Source of the DNA: CAZVWJ01 sp964631325
GTDB lineage: Bacteria; T1Sed10-126
Length of the DNA stretch: 36,801 bases
Direction of reading: 5' to 3'
NCBI GenBank assembly: GCA_964631325.1
Contig: CAZVWJ010000023.1
Coordinates: 1 to 36,801, forward strand
In this document: in pieces, positions 7,817 to 15,344 of the stretch
Layout: every line of letters starts with the position of its first letter
How positions within the stretch are numbered: the first letter of the stretch is position 1
Translations under genes and position numbers: made by a program
The notes under the pieces: model-generated
Database searches by the model: none
The model's input: only the letters and a program-made list of their open reading frames with translations
Told to the model about the DNA's origin: nothing

Positions 7817-8867
7817 AAAATCGTTTGATTTTTGTAATCGGAAAATCGGGCCAGAGGAGCCCGTGTATTTTATAGCTGAGATGTCTGCTAACCATAATGG
7901 AGACTTTGACCGGGCTGTGGATATAATTCGGGAAGCGAAAAAATCTGGCGCTGATGCTATTAAGCTTCAGACCTATACTCCTGACACTCTAACGCTGGAT
8001 TCGAATAAAGATTATTTTCAAATAGAAAGCGGCACAGAATGGGACGGACAGACTCTTTATGAGCTTTATGAACAGGCTCAGACCCCCTGGGAATGGCAGG
8101 AAGATCTGAAAGAGGTTGCTGAAGAGGTGGGGTTGGATTTCTTTTCTACCGCATTTGATCCGAGTTCGGTAGAATTTCTGGAAAAATTAGATGTTCCTGT
8201 TCATAAAGTTGCTTCTTTTGAAATTGTGGATCTCCCCCTGATTGAAAAGATGGGGCAAACCGGAAAACCGGTGATAATTTCCACGGGAGTTGCTCGGTTG
8301 AGTGAAATAGATGAGGCAGTCCGTACGGCCCGGGAGGCGGGAGCCTCCGAAGTTATTTTACTCAAATGCACAAGTTCATACCCCGCTTCACCTGAGGATA
8401 TGAACCTCCGAGTAATACCTAACATGGCCGAGACTTTTGATGTTCCGGTGGGCCTTTCTGACCATTCTCTTGGCTCAGCGGCGCCCATTACAGCAACCAC
8501 CCTGGGAGCCTGCGTAATTGAGAAGCATTTCACTTTGTCACGCCAGGATGGTGGGCCGGACAGCGCCTTTTCGATGGAACCACGTGAGTTCAAACAAATG
8601 GTGGAAGCTGTCTGGGAATCAAGGAAAGCCCTGGGGGAAGTTGATTACCAGCTAACCGAAAGCGAAGAAAATAGCCGGGTTTTCAGCCGTTCATTATTTG
8701 CGGTTGAAGATATAAATCAGGGGGAAGAACTAACTACTGAAAATATAAAGAGTATTCGCCCGGCCCATGGATTGCCGCCTAAATTTTTGGATAATCTCTT
8801 GGGTTGCACAGCGGCAGAGGATATTGAGGCTGGAACTCCCATGGATTGGGAATTAGTGGCACGCTGA
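7806..8867 (+). CDS. pseI: Pseudaminic acid synthase, PseI
   Basis: It condenses PEP with 2,4-diacetamido-2,4,6-trideoxy-L-altrose to give pseudaminic acid. The protein (353 residues from ATG 7806) has a TIM-barrel with canonical motifs: AEMSANHNG (24-32), AIKLQTYTPDTLTL (51-64), KCTSSYPA (187-194) and GLSDH (216-220) with the metal-ligand histidine H220. A C-terminal SAF domain covers about 283-350 (SRSLFAVEDINQGEELT). KCTSSYP rather than HCTNxYP is typical of PseI rather than sialic acid NeuB. A GTG at 7797 would add three residues, but the AGAGG at 7793-7797 is well placed for ATG 7806, so that start was chosen. It overlaps the deacetylase end. Confidence 0.92.
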   Translation: MATEKSFDFCNRKIGPEEPVYFIAEMSANHNGDFDRAVDIIREAKKSGADAIKLQTYTPDTLTLDSNKDYFQIESGTEWDGQTLYELYEQAQTPWEWQEDLKEVAEEVGLDFFSTAFDPSSVEFLEKLDVPVHKVASFEIVDLPLIEKMGQTGKPVIISTGVARLSEIDEAVRTAREAGASEVILLKCTSSYPASPEDMNLRVIPNMAETFDVPVGLSDHSLGSAAPITATTLGACVIEKHFTLSRQDGGPDSAFSMEPREFKQMVEAVWESRKALGEVDYQLTESEENSRVFSRSLFAVEDINQGEELTTENIKSIRPAHGLPPKFLDNLLGCTAAEDIEAGTPMDWELVAR

Positions 8868-8881
8868 AGGAATGAAAAATA

Positions 8882-9598
8882 ATGTCTGAGGACCTCGATT
8901 TAGAAGCCTTAGCTGAAAAATCCGCCCTGGAATTGATTGAGTGGGTTTTTGAAACTTACGGAACCCAGGCTGCTATCGGGACCAGCTTCCAGAAAAACGG
9001 AGCAGTAATTATTCACATGGCTGGCCGGGTCTGTGATAATTTCAGGGTTTACTTTATTGATACTCTTTTAAATCATGATGAGACTTATCAGTTCATTGAA
9101 GAAATTGAAGAAAATTACGGGATTAAAGTGGAAAAGTATAAGCCTGACCCCGACGATCTGGAAAAATTGTACCGTAACCATGGAAAATATCCCCATCTTT
9201 TTTCGAAAAAAGAGCGCGAGAAATGTTGTCATATTCGGAAGGTTAAACCGGCCCGGCGAGTCGAGGCAACTCTGGAAGCGGTAATAAAAGGCTTGCGGGC
9301 CGAGCAGTCAGATTTTCGGGCGGAAAAGTTTGGCAAAATATACTATGACGAAAATCGGAATCCACCACTGCTAACCGTTAATCCGCTTTATGAATACACT
9401 GACCGGGAATTGGATGAGTACATTGAGGAGCATGACGTGCCGATTCACCCTCTTTACGATTACGTCTCGGAATACGGTGAACGCTACGAGAGTATCGGCT
9501 GTAAGTGCTGTCATTTTCCCGTTCAACCCTGGCGCGATAAACGCTCCGGTAAGTTCCCCTGGGAAAACGGCGACAAGGAATGTGGACTTCACGTTTGA
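8882..9598 (+). CDS. cysH: CysH-family adenylylsulfate reductase (4Fe-4S type)
   Basis: The 238-residue protein of the PAPS/APS reductase family reduces activated sulfate to sulfite. It has the cysteine pattern of iron-sulfur APS reductases: C115-C116 in EKCCHIRK, C207 and C210 in IGCKCC, and the catalytic C234 in the C-terminal ECGLHV. The adenylate-binding loop is near GTSFQKNG (33-40). Such enzymes normally sit with sulfate assimilation genes. Here the gene lies between pseI and a sulfotransferase, with a 14-base gap, so it appears to belong to the glycan operon. It may link sulfur supply to glycan sulfation, or its chemistry may be repurposed. Substrate choice (APS or PAPS) cannot be proved here. 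Confidence 0.85.
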   Translation: MSEDLDLEALAEKSALELIEWVFETYGTQAAIGTSFQKNGAVIIHMAGRVCDNFRVYFIDTLLNHDETYQFIEEIEENYGIKVEKYKPDPDDLEKLYRNHGKYPHLFSKKEREKCCHIRKVKPARRVEATLEAVIKGLRAEQSDFRAEKFGKIYYDENRNPPLLTVNPLYEYTDRELDEYIEEHDVPIHPLYDYVSEYGERYESIGCKCCHFPVQPWRDKRSGKFPWENGDKECGLHV

Positions 9599-9631
9599 TT
9601 TTACCCATTTGATATGTAAGGTGTGAATATT

Positions 9632-10816
9632 GTGCGAAAATTATTTGTGACGGGCATGTTCAGGTCCGGCACTACCCTCGTGGCCCGGATGTTGAATACA
9701 CATCCTGATATTGCTTTTGCTTCGGATCCTTATCTGGAGATTTTGAAATCTTTTGTTGCCAGCGTAGTTGAAGAAGAAATACCGGAAAACAAGTTTGATA
9801 TCCAAGCCCCCCTTGATGATTATTACTTTTACAGTGAAAAACAGGAAATTATGAATGCTGTCCAGCAGGCCTCCCTGGAGTTTTCTGTGTCTGACCTTGA
9901 TTTTAACAGGCTCCGGGAGAGAGTCAGCGAAGCTGCAGCACCCTATTCTCCTAAAATAGTTCCTTTCCTGGATGAATTAAGTGGAACTACTTTTGGAAAA
10001 TTACTGGAATCCGGGTTAGAGATTATAAATAAAGCTTACGGTGATTCAAATTCGGAACAGGTTGGCTTTAAGTCGGTCTGGGCCGGAGAATTTACAACAC
10101 ATTTTCTGGATTATTTTGATAATTCCCGGGTGGTCCATATTGTCCGTGATCCCCGGGCGGTCTGTGCTTCTAAATTTGCCCGTGAGGATAAGTATCCATT
10201 CCTGTTTTTGTCCCGTCAATGGCGCAAATTAGCCTCATTTGCCTGGCGTGATGACAATAAATCAGAAATTTCTGAAAATGTTTTATTACTGCGTTATGAA
10301 GATTTGATAACAGAACCCCAGGAAACGATTAAGAATATCTGTGACTTTTTGAAGGTTCGAACACCTGAAATTTTATTTGATCCCGGTAATTATTTGGACG
10401 GTGAGGGGAATCCCTGGCGCCAGAATTCCGCACATTTTAACGGTGGCCAGAAATTCAACCAGGAATCTGTAGATAAATGGAAGAAGGTTCTTTCGGCTGA
10501 ACAAGCCGAGTATATTGAAGCTCTATGCGGGCCGGAGATGCGACTTTTAGGCTACAAATTAACGGAGCTTGGTGCTGAAAAATTTCCTGCGGATTTTGTT
10601 TTTTCGCCGCCCGAGGTAGATAATGCTTCCGTGGCCGAATGGCTTAAACCGCACGTCGCTTTAGAGCCTGAACCAAGGTGTCGGGAGTTAGCGTTAGAAT
10701 ATTACCGTAAAACGCAGTTGGCTGATGATAAAAAGCTTTCTGAAGATTTATGTTCAAAGCTATTTTTGTTTTCCTCATTTTATGAGGCTTTGTGGGAGTT
10801 ACAAAATAGTGAGTGA
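9632..10816 (+). CDS. Sulfotransferase 1 (PAPS-dependent)
   Basis: The protein (about 394 residues) has the two PAPS-binding signatures of the family: the 5'-phosphosulfate loop TGMFRSGTT (7-15) and the 3'-phosphate segment HIVRDPRAVCASK, with RDPR at about 172-175. The following EDLITEP and WKKVL segments also fit carbohydrate and tyrosine-protein sulfotransferases. It likely moves sulfate to a sugar hydroxyl or amine of the glycan. GTG 9623 is an alternative start, but AAGGTG at 9618-9623 is well placed for GTG 9632, giving the usual short N-terminus before the P-loop. A C-terminal extension of about 70 residues after the sulfotransferase core is unexplained. The next gene overlaps its end by 8 bases. 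Confidence 0.88.
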   Translation: MRKLFVTGMFRSGTTLVARMLNTHPDIAFASDPYLEILKSFVASVVEEEIPENKFDIQAPLDDYYFYSEKQEIMNAVQQASLEFSVSDLDFNRLRERVSEAAAPYSPKIVPFLDELSGTTFGKLLESGLEIINKAYGDSNSEQVGFKSVWAGEFTTHFLDYFDNSRVVHIVRDPRAVCASKFAREDKYPFLFLSRQWRKLASFAWRDDNKSEISENVLLLRYEDLITEPQETIKNICDFLKVRTPEILFDPGNYLDGEGNPWRQNSAHFNGGQKFNQESVDKWKKVLSAEQAEYIEALCGPEMRLLGYKLTELGAEKFPADFVFSPPEVDNASVAEWLKPHVALEPEPRCRELALEYYRKTQLADDKKLSEDLCSKLFLFSSFYEALWELQNSE

Positions 10817-12113
10817 AATTCAATCGAAAATGGAAGAGTTTATCGACCGCTATCACTTGTGGAACCGGGTTGCAGTGGGGGAAGAAACCAGTAAATTAAC
10901 CCGTGAACTGGCCGAAGAACTGGAAGCGGATGTTCTGTCAGTTCCTTCCGGAGCTGAGTGTTTGACCTGGATTATACCGCCCGGGTGGCGGGTTAAGGAA
11001 GCTTATGTGGAAACGCTGGCCGGAGAGCGACTGATTGATTTCGAATGGCATCCCCTGTATTTAAAGTCTTATTCTGGTTCTTTTTTCGGCGAAGTTTCAC
11101 GGGAGGAGTTGATAGAACATTGTTATTCTGAACCGGATCGGCCGCAACAGCTCTGTTACCAATATCAATGGCAGTATGAACACGGGGGCTGGGGTGAAGA
11201 TTGGGGTTTTAGCGTTCCCCATGAGTTATTACAGGAATTGGACGAAGAATCGTATAGGGTCAACATTGACACGGAGTTTTATGATGCCACTATGGACGTG
11301 CTGGATTTAATTGTTCCCGGGAAGTCCGAAGAGACTATTTTTTGGGCGGCTCATACCTGTCACCCGGGTCAGGTTAATGATGGACTTGCCTGTATTGCCG
11401 TGTTGCGGGAATTTTTTAAGTGGATGAAGAAACAGCCCAAACCAGAATATACCCATAGATTGATCCTTGGCCCTGAATATTTTGCCGCCGCCGGTTTTCT
11501 GGCCCGAGCTGAAGGAGTAGAGGAGTTAAAGTATGGGTTTTACCTGGATATGCTCGGTAACGGGAAAAAATTAGGATTTTCCCATTCTTTTCAAGGTGAC
11601 ACTTATATAGATAAGTTAGTTAAAAATATTTTTAAACATCAAGTATCTGATTACCTGGAGACGGATTATCGAGAATTGTGGGGCAACGACGAAATGTTTT
11701 ACGACGGTCCGGATTTTGAAATTCCGGTCATCCCCCTTGGGCGGGACTATTTTGATGCCTACCACACTGCCGATGATAATCTTGATAACTGTGATTTTGA
11801 TCAACTGGAGGAAGCGTATGAACTGTTGGTCAAAATATGGAAAACCATTGAAAATGACAAAATTCCCGTGAGAAAATATATAGGTCCTCTGTATATGAGC
11901 CGTTTTGACGTAGAGATGAGTGACGAATTAGAAAATGCTGAAGATTCGCAACTGCTAAATAAACTGCAGATTTTAATCGATGGCAACCACTCCGCGGCGG
12001 AGATAGCCGAAAAACTGAACCTGGAGGTAGAAAGTTTATTAGATTTTTTATGTAAGCTGGAGTCAGATAATTTAATAGAATTTATTACAATGATAAGTGA
12101 CGAGGGAGATTAA
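10809..12113 (+). CDS. DUF4910-type zinc aminopeptidase-like protein with C-terminal winged helix
   Basis: The protein (434 residues from GTG 10809) resembles the DUF4910/DUF2172 group, M28-peptidase-like proteins often found in polysaccharide loci. Visible metal-site segments are AAHTCHPGQVNDG, LGPEYFAAAG and YHTADDNLD. The last 80 residues look like a winged-helix unit (SAAEIAEKLNLEVESLLDFL). An upstream ATG at 10725 lies deep in the sulfotransferase gene and has no ribosome site. GTG 10809 has GGGAG at 10794-10798 and overlaps the sulfotransferase stop by 8 bases, so translation is probably coupled. The substrate is unknown. It could cleave or modify an amino-acid or amide substituent on the glycan, but nothing in the sequence proves this. 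Confidence 0.75.
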   Translation: MSEIQSKMEEFIDRYHLWNRVAVGEETSKLTRELAEELEADVLSVPSGAECLTWIIPPGWRVKEAYVETLAGERLIDFEWHPLYLKSYSGSFFGEVSREELIEHCYSEPDRPQQLCYQYQWQYEHGGWGEDWGFSVPHELLQELDEESYRVNIDTEFYDATMDVLDLIVPGKSEETIFWAAHTCHPGQVNDGLACIAVLREFFKWMKKQPKPEYTHRLILGPEYFAAAGFLARAEGVEELKYGFYLDMLGNGKKLGFSHSFQGDTYIDKLVKNIFKHQVSDYLETDYRELWGNDEMFYDGPDFEIPVIPLGRDYFDAYHTADDNLDNCDFDQLEEAYELLVKIWKTIENDKIPVRKYIGPLYMSRFDVEMSDELENAEDSQLLNKLQILIDGNHSAAEIAEKLNLEVESLLDFLCKLESDNLIEFITMISDEGD

Positions 12114-12211
12114 TTTGATTTTTATTTTAATATAATGTTGGAAGTATGAATAATCTTAAGTATGGGTTAGATATTTTGTGGATGAAAAGTATTAATATGG
12201 AGGAATAATTT

Positions 12212-13003
12212 ATGAAGCCAATTTTTGTCCATGTGGGCTTAGGTAGAGCTGCTTCTTCTTTCTTCCAGAATAAAGTATGGGAGGAACATAGTGGAATTAA
12301 GCACTATTTCCGGCATAAACACTCCCCACACCATCCGGAGAAAAAGTACAGTGATCAAATACGCCGTTTGAGTCCCAATGTTATTAACTGGGACAAGATC
12401 CAAGAACACTTGTCTATAGATGAAAATAATGTCCCGGAAGATAAGGTTCCGTTAGTTAGTTATGAAGGTTGGTCACATCCCAGTGGGGTAGATGGAGATA
12501 GAAGAGCAAGAAGAGTTAAAAAACTGTATCCTAACGCTAAGATTATATTTATAATAAGAAATCAACTCTCTCGATTAAAATCATTTTATGCTACAGCCTG
12601 TCAGAAGGGGTTATCAAAATATAATATGAAATCTTTTCCTTCGTTGGAAAATTGGGCCTTACGGGCTCCGCAAGAGGCTCCCGTAGATAGCATTATTGGA
12701 TGGTTGAATCCTATTAAGGCTCTAACTATAGATTGTCTTGAAGATTACTATGAAGTTTTTGGTAAAGATAGGTTGTGTGTTTTACCGATGGAGGCGATAC
12801 AAGATAATCCTCAATTTTTTGCAGATAGAATTGGAGGATTTATGGGTGTTGATCCATCTGAAATTCGCAAACTTTTAAAATCTAAACCCGTTCGGAAAAA
12901 TACTCACCAAGATAAGCTATTAATAAGAACAAAAAACCCATTCGAGGGAATTTACAAGATACTATCCAAGTTTGACATATATCCTGAAAAAGAATATAAT
13001 TGA
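12212..13003 (+). CDS. Sulfotransferase 2, reading frame interrupted near the C-terminus
   Basis: The 263-residue reading frame starts with FVHVGLGRAASSFFQ, a sulfotransferase 5'-PSB loop, and carries AKIIFIIRNQLSRLKSFY as the 3'-phosphate segment. ATG 12212 has a strong GGAGG at 12199-12203. The frame stops at 13001-13003, but the +1 frame continues with about 41 residues that look like the normal C-terminus of the family (see next entry). The gene therefore seems to carry a frameshift close to 12985-13005. The conserved core is intact, so a shortened enzyme might still fold, but loss of the terminal helix could inactivate it. A sequencing error is the alternative. Confidence 0.75.
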   Translation: MKPIFVHVGLGRAASSFFQNKVWEEHSGIKHYFRHKHSPHHPEKKYSDQIRRLSPNVINWDKIQEHLSIDENNVPEDKVPLVSYEGWSHPSGVDGDRRARRVKKLYPNAKIIFIIRNQLSRLKSFYATACQKGLSKYNMKSFPSLENWALRAPQEAPVDSIIGWLNPIKALTIDCLEDYYEVFGKDRLCVLPMEAIQDNPQFFADRIGGFMGVDPSEIRKLLKSKPVRKNTHQDKLLIRTKNPFEGIYKILSKFDIYPEKEYN

Positions 13004-13127
13004 GGCTGATTTGAGCTTATCTTCCGAATTAAATTCGAAAATAAGAAAAAAATGTAGTAAAAAAAACCAATGGATTTCTGATAAATTTAATCTAAATTTA
13101 TCCCAATACGGATATCCCGGGATGTGA
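12981..13127 (+). pseudogene. Out-of-frame C-terminus of sulfotransferase 2
   Basis: In the frame of base 13011 this stretch reads LSSELNSKIRKKCSKKNQW and then ISDKFNLNLSQYGYPGM before a TGA at 13125-13127. The ending (K/N-W-I-S-DKFNLNL..YGYP) resembles sulfotransferase C-termini and follows the frame of 12212-13003 after a one-base shift. An A-rich run at 12987-12990 is a natural slip site. The rest of the gap up to 13299 contains no other gene apart from a 22-codon ATG frame (about 13192-13260) that lacks supporting evidence. Confidence 0.65.
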
Positions 13128-13299
13128 ATTTAGAGTATAAATTATAGCAGCTTAAAGTTAGTAATAAAATTAAAATGTTTTATTCCAAACTATGAAGAGA
13201 TTATTAAGGAAAATTAAAGAACTTTTCGAGCGAATTGTATATACTTTTAACTTAACTTGAACTACTGTAGACTATCTTTAATAAGAAAGGAAATTAAGT

Positions 13300-14265
13300 A
13301 TGAGTGAGAAGGTTCTGATTACTGGTGCTGGAGGTTTTATTGGACATCACCTGGTTAAATATTTAAAAGAGAAAGGGTATGAGATCCGGGGGGTTGACCT
13401 CAAGCCCCCGGAATTTGAAGAAACGGCTGCGGATGAGTTTGAATTGTTGGATCTCCGTCGACGCAGTAATTGTTTCCAGGCTACTCGAAATGTTGATGAA
13501 GTCTACCACCTTGCGGCCGACATGGGAGGCATCGGTTACATAACCTCGGAGCACGCCGATATTGCTCGTAATAACTGTGTGATGAATGCTCAGATGCTGG
13601 AGGTAGCTCACCTGAATGGGGCGGATAAATTTTTCTTTTCTTCCTCCGCATGCGTTTATCCTCACTATAAACAGGATGACGCCGATGTTACGGCATTAAA
13701 AGAGGAAGACGCAATTCCCGCCGAGCCGGAGCGCGGGTATGGCTGGGAGAAACTGTACATGGAACAGATGTGTGATTATTACCAGGAGGACTATGGGTTG
13801 GAGACCCGAGTTTATCGATTTCACAATGTTTATGGCCCTTTGGGGACCTATGAGGGTGGGAAGGAGAAAGCTCCTGCCGCCCTTTGTCGGAAGGTTGCCC
13901 GGGCCGAAGACGGCGGGGAAATCGAAGTCTGGGGAGATGGCAAACAGACTCGCTCTTTTATGTATATAGATGATTGTGTGGAAGGCATTTACCGGTTAAT
14001 GAATTCCGATTACAAAAAGCCGCTAAACTTGGGGAACGATCGGTTAGTAACGATAAATGAGCTGGTAAACATCATTGCTGATGCGGCGGGGAAGAAGATT
14101 CACAAGAATCATGATCTTTCCAAACCCCAGGGAGTCAGGGGGCGTAACAGCGACAACAGTAAATTAGAAGAGGTGATGGGCTGGACGCCACCGACTACAT
14201 TGGAGGAGGGGCTTAAAAAAACTTATAATTGGATTAACGCAGAGCTGAAAAAAAGTAAAGATTAA
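13300..14265 (+). CDS. GDP-mannose 3,5-epimerase homologue (NAD-dependent SDR)
   Basis: The 321-residue extended SDR has the Rossmann loop GAGGFIG (9-15) and is strikingly like plant GDP-mannose 3,5-epimerase along its length: LAADMGGIGYI, SSSACVYP with C118, YGWEK with Y147 and K151, RFHNVYGPLGTYEGG, EKAPAALCRK, EVWGDGKQTRSF and GVRGRNSDN. C118, Y147 and K151 keep the same spacing as the catalytic Cys145, Tyr174 and Lys178 of the Arabidopsis enzyme. That enzyme makes GDP-L-galactose and GDP-L-gulose from GDP-D-mannose. A related 3,5-epimerase on another GDP-sugar is possible. ATG 13300 follows AAAGGAAAT. Its higher G+C differs from the A+T-rich flanking genes. Confidence 0.85.
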   Translation: MSEKVLITGAGGFIGHHLVKYLKEKGYEIRGVDLKPPEFEETAADEFELLDLRRRSNCFQATRNVDEVYHLAADMGGIGYITSEHADIARNNCVMNAQMLEVAHLNGADKFFFSSSACVYPHYKQDDADVTALKEEDAIPAEPERGYGWEKLYMEQMCDYYQEDYGLETRVYRFHNVYGPLGTYEGGKEKAPAALCRKVARAEDGGEIEVWGDGKQTRSFMYIDDCVEGIYRLMNSDYKKPLNLGNDRLVTINELVNIIADAAGKKIHKNHDLSKPQGVRGRNSDNSKLEEVMGWTPPTTLEEGLKKTYNWINAELKKSKD

Positions 14266-14293
14266 TTATTTAGAGAGTGCTGTTTGGATTTAA

Positions 14294-14971
14294 ATGTTAA
14301 TTTCCCACAGTAAACAATTTATTTTAATTCATAATTGCAAGGCCGGGGGAACCAGTCTCAAAAAAGCGTTGTATAAATATGCCCCTTTATATCGGAGGAT
14401 AAAATATAACAAATATCTGGGGGCGGTAGTGAAAAGGATCAAATGGGATAGGATCCTGCATGCTATTGGTTCTCTTACGGGAAATTATAAATTAAAACAA
14501 GTACCCAAGCACGCCCGGGCAGTTAAAACTAAAAATCAATTGCCGGAAGAAATTTTTAATAATTATTTTAAATTTGTTTTTGTCCGAAATCCCTGGGCCT
14601 GGCAGGTAAGCTTATATTTTCATATGTCGAAGAATAAAGCCCATTTTCAGCACGATTTAATTAAGCAGTTTGATAGTTTTGAGGAATATATTGAATGGAG
14701 AGTAAACGAGGATAAACATCTCCAAAAGGAATATATATATGATGAAAATAATGAATCAATTGTTGATTATGTGGGGAAATTAGAGAACATTCAAAAAGAT
14801 TTACAGAAAATCTGTCAAAAGATTGGTATGCCCACTCCTGAAGTTCCACAAAAAAATACTACAAATCATAAACATTATTCTAGTTATTACAATGAGCGCA
14901 CTAAAAATCTCATTGCTGAACACTTCAGTGAAGATATTGAGTTGTTCGACAATGAGTTTGAAGGCAAGTAG
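14294..14971 (+). CDS. Sulfotransferase 3 (Sulfotransfer_2 type)
   Basis: The 225-residue protein fits the carbohydrate sulfotransferase group related to HNK-1 and chondroitin sulfotransferases. The 5'-PSB loop is FILIHNCKAGGTSLKKAL (9-26), and the 3'-PB segment is FKFVFVRNPWAWQVSLYF. The end SSYYNERTKNLIAEHFSEDI-x-LF is the usual C-terminus of this family. It begins 28 bases after the epimerase gene. The likely acceptor is a sugar of the glycan made here. The protein is complete for the family and shows no frame disruption. Confidence 0.87.
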   Translation: MLISHSKQFILIHNCKAGGTSLKKALYKYAPLYRRIKYNKYLGAVVKRIKWDRILHAIGSLTGNYKLKQVPKHARAVKTKNQLPEEIFNNYFKFVFVRNPWAWQVSLYFHMSKNKAHFQHDLIKQFDSFEEYIEWRVNEDKHLQKEYIYDENNESIVDYVGKLENIQKDLQKICQKIGMPTPEVPQKNTTNHKHYSSYYNERTKNLIAEHFSEDIELFDNEFEGK

Positions 14972-15344
14972 ATTCTGTCTAATATATTAGGGGCATTTCA
15001 AATACTTGTTTAACTGTGCTTTCCCCGACTTGTGGGCATTTTCAATGTGTTATAGCTAAAAGTTGTATCATAGGTTTCTCGGAAATTGTCGTAATTTTCC
15101 TCCGATGCCCCCAGAAGTGTTTTTTATTTCCAGAACAAGTGGTTTTTATTTCAAAAGTTTAAGTGCATTTTATATTATTTACACCCTCTCCGAAAAATCA
15201 TTCCTGTGAAAGCAGGGATCCAGTGAAAGTCCGTAAAACCCTGGATTACCAGGTCAAGGTCGATAATGACATGAGGGAGACCCTTTCGGAGAAGGTCTAA
15301 TTAGAGAAAGTTATTATAGGAATTGAAAGCTGAGTGGTTATCCA
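14972..15344. other. Gene-free interval with a small repeat element
   Basis: No supported coding region was found in this 373-base gap. Its right part holds a 114-bp inverted-repeat element (15183-15296), described separately. The rest is A+T-rich sequence without clear promoter or terminator signals. The ABC transporter gene begins at 15345, preceded by the weak site AAAGCTGAG. Confidence 0.55.
15183..15296. repeat. 114-bp palindromic intergenic repeat, MITE-like
   Basis: The ends are 13-bp inverted repeats with one mismatch: ACCCTCTCCGAAA (15183-15195) and TTTCGGAGAAGGT (15284-15296). Inside are ATTCCTGTGAAAGCAGGGAT (a small hairpin) and CTGGATTACCAG (a perfect palindrome). The inner text resembles the 'attcctgcgaaagcaggaatccag' repeats common between genes in many bacteria. 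No coding content is present. No target duplication was recognised. Confidence 0.6.

Noticed and set aside
10725..10808. Upstream ATG start for the DUF4910 protein
   Set aside because: It would lie 90 bases inside the sulfotransferase gene, has no ribosome site, and adds residues unlike the family. GTG 10809 has a good site.
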